DNA of 64,000 nt from Fibrella forsythiae (GCF_017353175.1 NZ_JAFMYW010000005.1:124001-188000), one strand, 5' to 3'; shown: positions 9,201-18,500, counted from the stretch's first letter. The notes: a model not told the origin generated them from the letters alone. Translations and numbers: made by a program.

Positions 9201-10091
9201 TCATTTAAACACGCACGCCGTCTCATCGGGCTCGACGTAATAGGACTTGTAGTTTTTGGCTTTCCTGTTCATGCAGCCTTTCAGGTTCAGCACCTTCAGG
9301 TTGCGGAAATCGATCGGGTGGCTTTCGGCTTGCAGGGCAATATAGCCTTCTTTGAGTGGTTTTCCGGCTCTGGCGCGCCAGTAGGCTGCATCGGCCACGC
9401 CCGCCTGTTCGTAATCGTCGTCTTTGCTGATGAATACGGCGTCGGTAACGGGGTGTTCGTAGGCCAGTACGGTCTTGCCCTCCATGTGGTGTTCGATGAG
9501 CGAATCGCCCAGTACAAGCACCTCCACAGCTACCCACTGGTCGCCGTCGTAGGTTTTCGAGGTCGATTCAATACAGTGTAGGGGGTTGACCTGCCCTTTT
9601 TGCTTCACCAGCGTACCCGGCGAACACAGATTGGCCGTTGGGCGGGGCTTGCCGTTGCTCAGGCCGCCCAGCGTCTGCACTTCCAGCGAAACGGGAAAGT
9701 CCTGTTTCAAACTCACACTCGCCGCCGATTGAGAATGGAACATGATGCCGCTATTCCGCACGTTCCAGCTTGCGCCACCCGGTGTCTGGTTGCCCGTAAA
9801 CCGGTATTCAAAACGCAGGATGTAGTGCGAAAACGGCTGCTTGTAATACATGTGACCAAACTTCCCATCGAAGTTTTTGTACTGGTCGTACGCAATCCGG
9901 ATCATGTCGTTCTCGACCCGGAAGGTGTTGCCGTAGTTTTCACCCAGCGGGTAACCGGTAATTTTTATATCCCAGTTGCTGAGGTCTTTGCCATTGAACA
10001 GCGATAGCCATTCTTCTTTGCCGGCTTGCTTTTTTTGCGCGAAAACTGGGAGGGTGATGAGGGTTAAGAGGGCGTAGAGAAGAGTTTTCAT
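9201..10091 (-). CDS. DUF1080 (3-keto-disaccharide hydrolase-like) secreted protein
   Basis: A 296-residue protein. I chose the ATG at 10091 rather than 10103 because it begins a clean signal peptide (MKTLLYALLTLITLPVFAQ). The DUF1080 signature is plain: EEWLSLFNGKDLSNWDIK near the mature N-terminus, the sandwich strands HYILRFEYRF and NSGIMFHSQ, and a C-terminal GYIALQAESHPIDFRNLKVLNL. These proteins have a concanavalin/laminin-G-like jelly roll and are associated with periplasmic or extracellular sugar metabolism; some are glycoside hydrolases acting on 3-keto-sugars. The tail after residue 270 with two Cys is unusual. The gene is monocistronic, with hairpins at both ends. Confidence 0.88.
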   Translation of the reverse strand: MKTLLYALLTLITLPVFAQKKQAGKEEWLSLFNGKDLSNWDIKITGYPLGENYGNTFRVENDMIRIAYDQYKNFDGKFGHMYYKQPFSHYILRFEYRFTGNQTPGGASWNVRNSGIMFHSQSAASVSLKQDFPVSLEVQTLGGLSNGKPRPTANLCSPGTLVKQKGQVNPLHCIESTSKTYDGDQWVAVEVLVLGDSLIEHHMEGKTVLAYEHPVTDAVFISKDDDYEQAGVADAAYWRARAGKPLKEGYIALQAESHPIDFRNLKVLNLKGCMNRKAKNYKSYYVEPDETACVFK

Positions 10092-10126
10092 GAAGAGAGG
10101 CAAGGTTTATATATAGTAATTAATGT

Positions 10127-10170
10127 CGCTTTTTTGTCATTCCGACATCAGGAGGAATGACAAAAAAGCG
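10127..10170. repeat. 17-bp inverted repeat, TTTTTTGTCATTCC family
   Basis: Arms 10127-10143 (starting CGCTTTTTTGTCATTCC) and 10154-10170 are perfectly complementary with a 10-nt loop. It lies between the 5-oxoprolinase stop and the DUF1080 start, both minus strand, and probably terminates the upstream gene. A second element with the same arm motif is at 24202-24254. Confidence 0.7.
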
Positions 10171-10173
10171 GTG

Positions 10174-13100
10174 CTACACGCTCCCTACCCCGCCACCGCC
10201 GGGGGTTTCCAGGCGGATACGTTCGCCGGGGAGCATCTGCCGGGTAAAGAGGCCAGGTAAGGTTTCCTCCTTTCCATCGGGCAAAATCAGTGTCTGTTGC
10301 CCCACCGCGCCAGACCCGCCACCATCTAGGCCGTAGGGCGCCACCACCCGGTGCTGACTGACGAGCGTGGCTTGCAACGGAGCCAGAAACTCCAGTTCAC
10401 GAAGCAGCCCATCACCGCCACGCCACTCGCCAGCCCCGCCCGAATTAGCCCGCAAGCAAAACCGCCAGAGCCGCACGGGGTAACGTCGCTCCAGGGTTTC
10501 GGGGTCGGTGAGTTTGGTGTTCGTCATGTGCTGATGCACGCCCGACCGGCCCGCCTGACCCCGTATGGCCCCTGCCCCGCCGCCGATGGTTTCGTAATAG
10601 CCCACCGAGTCGTTACCGAACAGAAAGTTGTTCATTGTTCCCTGGCTACAGGCCGCCAGCCCCAACGCCTTCAGCAACGTATCGACCAGCCGCTGACTGA
10701 CTTCGGTATTGCCGCCCACTACCGCCGGACAATCGGCTGCATTTTCTGAGAAAACCGGATTCAGAAATGATGATTCGGGCAAAATAAAGCGCACGGGTGC
10801 CATCAGCCCCTCGTTGAGCGGAATGTTCGTCGCGTCGATCTGCTCGCCTACCCACAGGCGCAGCACGTACAGCACTGCCGAATGCAGAATCGATACATTG
10901 GCGTTGAGGTTGTTGGGATGCACCGCGCCCGTTCCCCGCAAGTCGATGGTCAGCTGCTGATCTTTCGAGACCGCACCGGCGGACCGGCCAGCCCGCACCG
11001 ACATACGTACCTGAATGGCATGGCCATCGTCGAGCGTTTCCGTAGCCGTAAATTCCTGGCCGTCATACTGAGTCAATACGCCCCGGATGGCATCGGTAGC
11101 TGATTGCTGAAGCCGCTCCATGTAGTGATGCACCGTTTCCAGCCCATGCGCCCGCACCAGGTTTTGCAGCGCCATTTCACCTGCCCGCAGCGAGGCAATG
11201 GCCGCTTCCAGATCGGCCCGGTTTTCGGCCAGTGCCCGCGTTGGGTACGTTGCCTGCGAAAACGCGTAGGCCAGTCCGCTTTCGGGTTGACCATCGCTGC
11301 CCGTTTCCCACAGAAAATGGCCATTTCGGACCAGCAGCTGCGGTTCCAGCACGACCCCTTCTTCTACCAGTGAAATGGCATCGGGCGGCATGGAACCGGG
11401 CGTTTTTCCACCTATTTCGGCATGGTGCGCCCGGTTGATGACGTACCCAATCAGCGTTTGGTCCTCTGCGAATACGGCCTGAAGCAAGGTCACGTCAGGC
11501 AGGTGTGAGCCGCCATAGTTCGGATGGTTAGTCACCGCCACGTCGCCGGGACAGAGGGGTGTACCATTCAGTTCCAGTTTCGCCAGCGTCAGCCGGGCGC
11601 AAACGCCAAGGCTACCCAAGTGTACCGGTATATGCGGTGCATTCACCACCAGTCGGGCGTTGGCATCGAGCAGGGCGCAGGAAAAATCGAGACGCTCTTT
11701 CACGTTCACCGAAAACGCCGTTCGCTGCAACTGCGCGCCCATCTCTTCGGCAATAGCCCGGAATCGTTGGGTGAAAAGCTCGAGCTGGATAACGGTACTC
11801 GTCATGTTGACTGCCGTTTGCGCCGCTGGCTTTGTCTCCAAGGTTGCTGCTACTGTTTTATCGGCCTGCACTGTTGCCTGCCAACCGGTTTCTAAAAAAG
11901 CCGACGATGTCGTGTTTAACAGGAGTGCCGGGCCAGTAAACGTATCGCCAGCGCGTAGCGTCGTCCAGTCGTAAGCAGGGTACGTTCCCGTATGGAAAGC
12001 AGGTTCGGCGGGCGTCTTTTGCCGTGATTCGGGCTGGTCAACGGCTGACGGTGGGCGGGCGGTACTCACCGTTACGCGTAGGCTTTCGACCTCAATTGCC
12101 CGGCCTTCCGGCAGATGGCCGTAGAGCCGCTGATAGTCCTGGCGGAAGGCTGCTTCCAAATCAGCGGGGTTGCTGGTCATGGCAATTGGCACGGTAGCTT
12201 CCTGACCCTGAAGCCGGAGAAACAGCGTTGCGGCGGCAGAAACATGGGCCTGTTCGGCATCAAGGTCACGGTGCAACTCATTGGTAGCCTGCCTGGTGAG
12301 CGCGTCGATCCAGTGAGGAAGTTGATCGGATATAGTCGATAGAGGCTGCAACACCGACCGACTGGCCCGTCGTTCAACCTGCGCCTGACCAATGCCGTAG
12401 GCACTCAGCAAGCCACCGTCGAACGGGAGAATCAGACGATTCATATTCAGCAGATTGGCAACAGAGCAGCCATGCAGGCCACCCGCCCCGCCAAACACCA
12501 GAAGGCCATAATCGACCGGGTCGAAGCCGCGCGAAACCGATATTTTCCGAATGGCACCGGCCATAATCTCGTCGGCAATGCCTTTAAATCCCTGCAACAA
12601 TGCCTGTGCATCAGCCACTTCACCCGTCGCCTGACTAACCTGCCGCAAAATCACATCGAGTGCGGCCTGCGCTTGTTCGGGAAAGACCGGAATACCAAAC
12701 TGCTTCGGATCTAGTTTACCCAGCAGCATATTTACGTCGGTAATCGTGAGCGGCCCACCAACGCCGTAACAGGCCGGCCCCGGATTGGCACCCGCACTTT
12801 TCGGCCCCACACGCAATTGGCCGGTCAACGCATCGAACCAGCAGATAGAGCCGCCACCCGCTGCCACGGTTTCAATCGCCAGCGACGGCAACTGTAAGTC
12901 GAACGGACCAATGGGCGTTGAAAATCGGTAATCGGGCAGCCCGTTTTCCAGCCGTGCCACGTCGGTGCTGGTGCCGCCCATGTCGAGGGTCAATACGGCT
13001 TGGTTCCGGGCTACCGCTGCTGCACCAATTACGCCCCCTGCCGGGCCGCTGAGCAGGCTGTCTTTCGGTTGAAACAGATCGGCCCGAACCAGCCCGCCTG

Positions 13101-13989
13101 CGCTCGTCATGACTCGCACGGGCCAGCCACCCAACTGTGTCTGTACATTGCTCAGGTACGTTGCCAACGCGGGCGTCAGGTAGGCGTTGATTACGGCCGT
13201 TTGTGTGCGCGACACGTACCCCGGCGCGGTCGACAGGCTTGTCGACGTGGTGACGATGGCGAATCCAGCCGTTGTCAGTGCCTCGGCCAGTTGCTGTTCG
13301 TGGGTTGGGTTTTGGTAAGCATTCAACAGCGAAATAGCCACGGCATCAGGCTCCGCAGAACGTACCTGATCAATAAGCTGCTGAATCGCCTCGTCGGAAA
13401 GCGGCGTCAGCACGTCGCCATTGGCAGCGGTTCGTTCGGGTACGTCAATTACTGATTCGTACAGCACATCGGCGGGTGGAATAGCCAGTTGAAAGAGATC
13501 GGGTCGTTGCTGTGTACCGATTACCAGCAGATCGCGGAAGCCTTCCGTTACCAGCAGTGCCACCCGTCCACCCCGCCGTTCGAGCAAGGCGTTGGTACCG
13601 CGCGTTGTGCCAAGCCGCATTTCCAGTACTGGAAATGGCTGATTCAGGGGTGTTTGTGTGAGTAGCCGTGCGGCCAACACGGGGGCTTCTTCGCCAGTAA
13701 AGAGCTCGACCGTACCCGTCTGATCAGCAGACAGCTCAGCCTCCGATAGGATCAATTGCCCATCAACTGTCAGGGATTTAATCAGGTACGTTGCCTCTTT
13801 GTCAGCAAAGCACAATGTATAGCCGTCAAAAATAGGGGCAGCTAACCAGGGGGCTACCACACGCCCATTGATGAGTTGTCCACGCAGGCGACTGCTACTA
13901 AGCACTTTGGCCCGATGAATGTCACCGCTTGGGTCGCGGGCGAGACCGTCGGTAAAGGTGCCGCCCGTATCAATCCAGATTTGCCACAT
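10174..13989 (-). CDS. 5-oxoprolinase (ATP-dependent), HyuA-HyuB fusion
   Basis: A 1271-residue protein, close to the length of eukaryotic 5-oxoprolinase. The N-terminal half is hydantoinase A: phosphate-binding WIDTGGTFTDGLA at the start, then a long ASKHA-type body with TLDMGGTSTDVA and GGGSICWFD. From about residue 729 a hydantoinase B domain begins with an internal Met and ends in the family's ETPGGGGVG. The enzyme hydrolyses 5-oxo-L-proline to glutamate with ATP, in the cytoplasm. Many bacteria carry the halves as separate genes. The start MWQIWIDTGGTFTDG matches the family N-terminus. A hydantoinase of other specificity is the alternative. It is flanked upstream by the REP cluster, so no operon partner is visible. 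Confidence 0.92.
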   Translation of the reverse strand: MWQIWIDTGGTFTDGLARDPSGDIHRAKVLSSSRLRGQLINGRVVAPWLAAPIFDGYTLCFADKEATYLIKSLTVDGQLILSEAELSADQTGTVELFTGEEAPVLAARLLTQTPLNQPFPVLEMRLGTTRGTNALLERRGGRVALLVTEGFRDLLVIGTQQRPDLFQLAIPPADVLYESVIDVPERTAANGDVLTPLSDEAIQQLIDQVRSAEPDAVAISLLNAYQNPTHEQQLAEALTTAGFAIVTTSTSLSTAPGYVSRTQTAVINAYLTPALATYLSNVQTQLGGWPVRVMTSAGGLVRADLFQPKDSLLSGPAGGVIGAAAVARNQAVLTLDMGGTSTDVARLENGLPDYRFSTPIGPFDLQLPSLAIETVAAGGGSICWFDALTGQLRVGPKSAGANPGPACYGVGGPLTITDVNMLLGKLDPKQFGIPVFPEQAQAALDVILRQVSQATGEVADAQALLQGFKGIADEIMAGAIRKISVSRGFDPVDYGLLVFGGAGGLHGCSVANLLNMNRLILPFDGGLLSAYGIGQAQVERRASRSVLQPLSTISDQLPHWIDALTRQATNELHRDLDAEQAHVSAAATLFLRLQGQEATVPIAMTSNPADLEAAFRQDYQRLYGHLPEGRAIEVESLRVTVSTARPPSAVDQPESRQKTPAEPAFHTGTYPAYDWTTLRAGDTFTGPALLLNTTSSAFLETGWQATVQADKTVAATLETKPAAQTAVNMTSTVIQLELFTQRFRAIAEEMGAQLQRTAFSVNVKERLDFSCALLDANARLVVNAPHIPVHLGSLGVCARLTLAKLELNGTPLCPGDVAVTNHPNYGGSHLPDVTLLQAVFAEDQTLIGYVINRAHHAEIGGKTPGSMPPDAISLVEEGVVLEPQLLVRNGHFLWETGSDGQPESGLAYAFSQATYPTRALAENRADLEAAIASLRAGEMALQNLVRAHGLETVHHYMERLQQSATDAIRGVLTQYDGQEFTATETLDDGHAIQVRMSVRAGRSAGAVSKDQQLTIDLRGTGAVHPNNLNANVSILHSAVLYVLRLWVGEQIDATNIPLNEGLMAPVRFILPESSFLNPVFSENAADCPAVVGGNTEVSQRLVDTLLKALGLAACSQGTMNNFLFGNDSVGYYETIGGGAGAIRGQAGRSGVHQHMTNTKLTDPETLERRYPVRLWRFCLRANSGGAGEWRGGDGLLRELEFLAPLQATLVSQHRVVAPYGLDGGGSGAVGQQTLILPDGKEETLPGLFTRQMLPGERIRLETPGGGGVGSV

Positions 13990-14055
13990 ACCTGCAAAGT
14001 AGGCGAACAGAACGCGGATTTGTCGGTGTCGGGTAAATTTTTAGAAGGCGGTTTA

Positions 14056-14505
14056 GTAGCTACGCGACGTAAAAGACGTATGGGTGGCGCATCGTATACT
14101 ATAGACATTAGGTCGCTGTGCGACGAAAAATAAGGAGGATGACGATCATGTGCTATAGTTAGCAGGTTTCTACGAGACGGAATGCCAGACGGACAGGCAG
14201 ATCTTGCTATAGCCGTTTGATCGCTACGCGACGAAAACGCGGGGAGGCGAAGCATCATGTGCTATAGACATTGAGGCGCTATGCGACGGAATGCCAGACA
14301 GGACGTCATGTGTTATCGACGTTGGGTCGCGACGAGAAGAAACGCACATAATTTTTCATGAGTGATAGTCCAAACGGGCCGTAGTATTGCGTAGCGAGCC
14401 AATATCGATAATAAAGTTTCTCGCGGAGTATTTCGTCGCATAGCGACCTAATGTCTATAGCAACGTCTGTTCCCCCCGAGCTACCACGTCGCGTAGCGAC
14501 CAAAC
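14056..14505. repeat. REP-like palindrome cluster left of the transposase
   Basis: The 529-nt gap 13990-14518 has no convincing gene. It holds about nine copies of a short palindrome with core GTCGCTACGCGACGAAA: plus orientation near 14056, 14111, 14166 (degenerate), 14218, 14272 and 14323; inverse orientation near 14382, 14431 and 14486. Copies at 14098-14130 and 14431-14460 are longer versions (starting CTATAGACATTAGG) in inverted orientation, nearly identical. Spacing is irregular (about 45-60 nt) and copies vary, so this is a REP/BIME-type array rather than CRISPR. It belongs with the adjacent REP-associated transposase. Confidence 0.8.
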
Positions 14506-14518
14506 AACGCAACCGACA

Positions 14519-14992
14519 TTATACATCCTCACCTTGTATCGGCGCGAATACGTACCGTTCGTCGTAAGGCACATCAAACTTTTGGAGGAATGCAATGTAT
14601 TCATCGTGGACACTCTGTTTCTGATGATGTTGCTCCTGGTTCTCGATGTAATTGACAACGGTACCGATCTGAGAGTGACTATAAGAGAAGGCTCCGTACC
14701 CCGTTTGCCATTCGAATCGGCTTGGTGTCAACCTCTTTTCGTTAATCCACTTCGACGAGTCCATCTTGAAGTATTGCACAAGCTCAGCTATTGCCTGTTT
14801 GGGGTTTACGCCGATGAATGCATGAACGTGATCGGGCATACCGTTAATAGCAATCAGCTTATGACCTTGGTGCCGTACAATACCGGTCATGTATCGGTAC
14901 AAGTCTTCTTTCCACGCCGACCGAATCAATCCATGACGATGTTTCACAGCGAAAACAACATGCAGATAGAGTTGTGAATAGGTGTTCGCCAA
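14519..14992 (-). mobile_element. REP-associated tyrosine transposase (RAYT, IS200/Y1-like)
   Basis: A 157-residue HUH single-strand transposase. Visible signatures are YLHVVFAVKHRH near the N-terminus, the metal-binding HVH in MPDHVHAFI (residues 52-59), and the likely catalytic Tyr115 in VVNYIENQEQHH. Length and motifs fit the small Y1_Tnp class, intact and without frameshift. REP-like palindromes lie on both sides (14486-14505 after the stop, 15071-15121 before the start), the arrangement expected of a RAYT, which nicks and moves the REP hairpins rather than being a free IS. No IS200/IS605 partner (TnpB) is present. Confidence 0.88.
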
Positions 14993-15070
14993 TGAATTGG
15001 TGTTTGTAGCATCAAACCTACCAATTACCCGGCGTTTGCCAAATTGAATGACAGTCTGGGCCAGTCTCCC

Positions 15071-15121
15071 ATCGCGTAGCGACCAAACATCACATGGTCA
15101 ATAGTTTGGTCGCTACGCGAC
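15071..15121. repeat. Inverted pair of REP palindromes (BIME-like)
   Basis: ATCGCGTAGCGACCAAAC (15071-15088) and its complement GTTTGGTCGCTACGCGAC (15104-15121) face each other across 15 nt, upstream of the transposase. Each half is itself a small palindrome (GTCGCTACGCGAC). This right-hand pair matches the left-hand cluster in sequence. A copy of AACGTACCTG follows at 15129-15138. Confidence 0.85.
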
Positions 15122-15175
15122 GAAAGGGAACGTACCTGAAATGAACTCACCAAGTCTATGTATGGTCGCCCCCCT

Positions 15176-16858
15176 TTATTTCTTCGTGATCACGAACTCT
15201 ACGCGGCGGTTTTGCTGGCGGCCGGCGTCGGTGTCATTGGGAGCAACAGGTTTGCTTTCGCCATAGCCTTTGCTGGCAATACGGTCGGGTTCGATGCCTT
15301 TACCGATCAGGTATTCGCGAACGGCGTCGGCGCGGTCTTGCGAGAGTTTAGCGTTGATCTCGTTTGAGCCCGTGTTATCGGTATGCCCACCCAGTTCGAC
15401 GGCCAGTTTGGGGTTCTCGTTCATCACCACCACCATGCGGTCAAGCTCCGGGGCGGATTCGTCGCGTAGAATGGCTTTACCCGTATCGAAGAAAACGTTA
15501 TTCAGGCGGACCGACCGGCCTTCTTCAATGGGAATCAGTTTCAACTCTTTGCCTTTTATTTCCTGGAAACCCTTTTTCCCGTTGCCCGGTCCAGTCGTTA
15601 AATCCACATTCTCTCCTTCGGCAATAAAGTCCGGAGCAATAGCGCGCATCGTATATTTCTGGCCATATGGCAGAATGATCTTATACTCACCAGTAACGGG
15701 GTCAGAGGTAGTTTCACCCGCCTCAGCACCGTCGGGAAGAGTTTGATACGTGATCCGGGCGGCAATAGGTTTACCCGTTTTCTGGTCGATCACTTTACCT
15801 GACAGCATGGCAACGGCACCGGGGCGGGTCAGGTCATCGGCGGGATTCTTGTCACCACCGCCTGCTTTCGCCGGATTTTGCGCCAGTGTGGTCGAATCGA
15901 CACCATTCTTGCCCGAATCGTCGATCAGCTTGATCTGCACGATATCGCCGCCTTTGCCGCCCTGTGTATTCTTGAACGTGGTCATGTACGCCATGTCGCC
16001 GAGGGCGGAAATGGAATAATAGGCGTCGTAGCCGTCGGTGTTGACAGTGGGGCCAAGGTTCTGCGGTCTCGACCAGCGTTTCCAGGTTTTGTCGACCCGG
16101 CGCGCTACCCATACGTCGTTATCGCCCTGTCCGCCGGGGCGGTTCGTTGAGAAGTAGAGTGTATTACCATCAGGGGCCAGAAAGGGTGTCGTTTCGGTGA
16201 AGTCGTCGGTGTTTACGTCGGGGCCGAGGTTCATGGGCTGGCTCCAGGTGCCGTTTTTCTGCCGGAACGAGACGTACAGGTCATCTTTAACCCCGTTCTT
16301 TTTCTCGCTGAACGATAGTAGCAGCGTTTTGCCGTCGACGGTCAGGTACGCGAAATCGAACTGACCTTTGCTCATCCGTTCGTAGTTGGCAATAGCCAGT
16401 TGTTCGGGCGTGCTCCAGTTGCCGTTGACGCGCTTACTGATGGAGAAACCGCGCGTTTCGTAGCGTCCGTTCACGTACGCCCCGCGAAGAAGGAGCGAGT
16501 TGCCATCCGGTGTGATGCTGAACACGGCGTTGTGATTGAACTGGTTCAGCGGCGCACCCAACCGCCGGGCGGGGCCCCATTGGTTGCTCGGCTGCCACTC
16601 TGAATACCAGATGTCGGTGCTGCCGTTGTCTTTATCGGCAAACATCGTATTGTTGGGGTGATCTTCGCGGGTATAGTACAGCGTTTTCCCGTCGGGGCTA
16701 ATCAGTGGCGTGCCTTCGTTATAGGTCGAATTAACCTGTGGGCCAAGGTTTTCGCCTTTGTAGGGCGAGGTTGTTCCGGTGGCCGCCGGCGCTTGTGCCA
16801 GCACCTGTAAATTTCCGGTCAGTAACATTCCGACCACCAGGCCGTTAATCCATTTCAT
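15176..16858 (-). CDS. PD40 propeller / OmpA-like peptidoglycan-binding protein
   Basis: A 560-residue exported protein. The ATG at 16858 gives a good signal peptide (MKWINGLVVGMLLTGNLQVLAQA); an upstream ATG at 16876 adds only six residues. Residues about 30-300 hold five or six PD40/WD40-like blades with SPDGKTLYY, TPDGNSLLL and APDGNTLYFSTNRPGG. A carboxypeptidase-regulatory-like segment follows (SGKVIDQKTGKPIAARI). The C-terminal 120 residues are an OmpA domain (FFDTGKAILRDES, GGHTDNTGSNEINAKLS, RRVEFVI) that binds peptidoglycan. It is likely periplasmic, anchoring an envelope complex to the wall; PorE-like T9SS proteins have a similar build, but that equivalence is not shown. Confidence 0.92.
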   Translation of the reverse strand: MKWINGLVVGMLLTGNLQVLAQAPAATGTTSPYKGENLGPQVNSTYNEGTPLISPDGKTLYYTREDHPNNTMFADKDNGSTDIWYSEWQPSNQWGPARRLGAPLNQFNHNAVFSITPDGNSLLLRGAYVNGRYETRGFSISKRVNGNWSTPEQLAIANYERMSKGQFDFAYLTVDGKTLLLSFSEKKNGVKDDLYVSFRQKNGTWSQPMNLGPDVNTDDFTETTPFLAPDGNTLYFSTNRPGGQGDNDVWVARRVDKTWKRWSRPQNLGPTVNTDGYDAYYSISALGDMAYMTTFKNTQGGKGGDIVQIKLIDDSGKNGVDSTTLAQNPAKAGGGDKNPADDLTRPGAVAMLSGKVIDQKTGKPIAARITYQTLPDGAEAGETTSDPVTGEYKIILPYGQKYTMRAIAPDFIAEGENVDLTTGPGNGKKGFQEIKGKELKLIPIEEGRSVRLNNVFFDTGKAILRDESAPELDRMVVVMNENPKLAVELGGHTDNTGSNEINAKLSQDRADAVREYLIGKGIEPDRIASKGYGESKPVAPNDTDAGRQQNRRVEFVITKK

Positions 16859-16887
16859 AGTCAGAGGGCAACTCATTATTCGCTAAA

Positions 16888-16917
16888 CGAAGATAGTGGC
16901 TACCTTCGTCTAGCAAA
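16888..16917 (-). promoter_or_regulatory. Bacteroidota-type promoter for the PD40/OmpA gene
   Basis: On the minus strand a TTTG (complement of 16914-16917) is followed by 18 nt and TATCTTCG (complement of 16888-16895), one mismatch from the -7 consensus TAnnTTTG. A transcript would begin about 20 nt before the ATG at 16858. It lies between the OmpA start and the hairpin upstream of mpl. Confidence 0.45.
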
Positions 16918-16921
16918 ATAA

Positions 16922-17022
16922 GTTTGCTGTTCACCGTTCGCCGTTTTCAGTTGCGCTGCCCTGGTCAGGTACGTTAGCTGTAGCAGCGCAACGGTAAACG
17001 GTAAACTGTAAACTGTAAACTC
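16922..17022. repeat. Heptad-repeat hairpin before mpl
   Basis: An imperfect long inverted repeat. The right arm is a run of 7-nt units, two copies of CGGTAAA then two of CTGTAAA, ending 6 nt before the mpl ATG. The left arm (16922-16958) is the degenerate complement (units GTTCACC and GTTCGCC). The tip is a perfect TTGCGCTGC/GCAGCGCAA stem, and the loop carries CAGGTACGTT (16966-16975). It is one of about ten elements with this architecture. Confidence 0.75.
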
Positions 17023-17026
17023 ATTC

Positions 17027-18403
17027 ATGCCGCAGGCCTATCATTTTATTGCCATCGGCGGGAGTGCCATGCACAACCTCGCCCTGGCCCTTCATCAGCA
17101 AGGCCACACCATAACGGGTTCCGACGACGAGATTTATGATCCAGCCCGGACCCGGCTTCAGCAGAAGGGACTATTACCCGCCGAGATAGGCTGGTTTCCT
17201 GAGCGCGTTCATCCCGGTCTCGACGCCGTTATTCTGGGTATGCACGCCCGCATCGACAACCCCGAACTGGAACGAGCGCGGGCACTGGGCATTACCGTGT
17301 TCTCATACCCTGAGTTCATTTTCAGACAAAGCAGGCAGAAACAGCGCGTGGTCATTGCCGGCAGCCACGGCAAAACGACTATCACATCGATGATTCTGCA
17401 CGTCTTGAAGTACCACAACCGCAAGTTCGATTATCTGGTTGGTGCGCAGCTCGACGGCTTTGATACGATGGTTAGCCTGACCGATGATACCTCGGCCGAG
17501 GCCGCGCCGGTGATCATCATTGAAGGCGACGAATACGCTTCTTCGCCCATCGACCGCCGCCCGAAATTCCTGCATTACCAGCCACACATGGCCCTGATCA
17601 GCGGCCTGGCCTGGGACCATGTCAATATTTACCCGACCTACGAAGAATACGTTCATCAGTTTGAGTTGCTGGCCGACCAAATGCCCAAATCAGGCGTGCT
17701 GATCTTCGATGAGAGCGACAATATGCTGGATGTTATTGGTGCCAAAGAGCGGCATGATGTACAGAAAGTGCCATATGAAGCCCATCCACACGTGATTCGA
17801 AATGGACAAACGTACCTGACAACGGCCCTGGGTGTTGAGATACCTCTGAAAGTCTTCGGCCTGCACAACATGAAAAACATGGCCGGAGCCATGGCCGTTT
17901 GTGATCGGCTGGGCGTTACGGACGAGCAGTTCTACGAAGCAATTCAGTCGTTCAGGGGCGCAGCACGGAGGCTCGAAACGGTAACACAGTCGGGCAATAA
18001 GATCGTGTACCGCGATTTTGCCCATGCGCCGTCGAAGGTAGAAGCGACTACCGAAGCCGTGAAGGCGCAGTATCCCGGCCAGAAACTACTGGCCTGCGTG
18101 GAACTGCACACGTTCAGCAGCCTGAACAAAGTGTTTCTGGATGAATACCGCCACAGCCTAGACGCTGCGGATATAGCGGCGGTGTATTTCAACGCACACA
18201 CGCTGGCCATCAAACGACTGGAGCCCATTTCGCCCGATGATATACTGGCCGCGTTCGATAAACCCGGCTTACAGGTATTCACCGAAACCGCCGATCTTGA
18301 CGCATTTATCAACCAACAAAAAAGCACCGCCAACATTTTCCTGATGATGAGTTCAGGTACGTTCGGCGGGCTGGATTTAACTCAAATAATGAACAATGAG
18401 TAA
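17027..18403 (+). CDS. mpl: UDP-MurNAc tripeptide ligase, Mpl-type
   Basis: A 458-residue Mur ligase. The N-terminal Rossmann part starts HFIAIGGSAMHNLALAL, followed by the ATP-binding P-loop GSHGKTT (residues 112-118), the central-domain IEGDEYASSP and the C-terminal-domain DFAHAPSK. This fits Mpl (UDP-N-acetylmuramate:L-alanyl-gamma-D-glutamyl-meso-diaminopimelate ligase), a cytoplasmic peptidoglycan-recycling enzyme, rather than MurC: the IGGSAMHNLA start and DFAHxP box are Mpl-like. The last six residues and the stop are encoded by the heptad-repeat DNA of the following hairpin. The start is fixed by the preceding hairpin and lack of earlier ATG in frame. Confidence 0.9.
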   Translation: MPQAYHFIAIGGSAMHNLALALHQQGHTITGSDDEIYDPARTRLQQKGLLPAEIGWFPERVHPGLDAVILGMHARIDNPELERARALGITVFSYPEFIFRQSRQKQRVVIAGSHGKTTITSMILHVLKYHNRKFDYLVGAQLDGFDTMVSLTDDTSAEAAPVIIIEGDEYASSPIDRRPKFLHYQPHMALISGLAWDHVNIYPTYEEYVHQFELLADQMPKSGVLIFDESDNMLDVIGAKERHDVQKVPYEAHPHVIRNGQTYLTTALGVEIPLKVFGLHNMKNMAGAMAVCDRLGVTDEQFYEAIQSFRGAARRLETVTQSGNKIVYRDFAHAPSKVEATTEAVKAQYPGQKLLACVELHTFSSLNKVFLDEYRHSLDAADIAAVYFNAHTLAIKRLEPISPDDILAAFDKPGLQVFTETADLDAFINQQKSTANIFLMMSSGTFGGLDLTQIMNNE

Positions 18404-18500
18404 TGAACGATCGGTCCGTCGATGCGGTATAATGGCTCTGCCTGGGTACGTTCATTAGCGAAGCCATTATACCGCATCGACGGACCGATCGTTCATTACT
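18385..18500. repeat. Heptad-repeat hairpin with perfect 39-bp arms between mpl and LOG gene
   Basis: Arms 18399-18437 and 18462-18500 are complementary at all 39 positions, with a 24-nt loop containing GGGTACGTTC. The left flank is made of 7-nt units (AATAATG at 18385, AACAATG at 18392, AGTAATG at 18399) that run through the end of mpl, including its TAA. The next gene starts 19 nt after the right arm. Confidence 0.9.

Noticed and set aside
13854-14258. Minus-strand reading frame over the 5-oxoprolinase start and REP region
   Set aside because: It consists of REP DNA and out-of-frame 5-oxoprolinase sequence; no domain or signal.
14041-14510. Possible CRISPR array
   Set aside because: Palindromic units are irregularly spaced, vary in sequence and occur in both orientations; there are no uniform spacers and no cas genes. 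It fits a REP cluster next to a RAYT.
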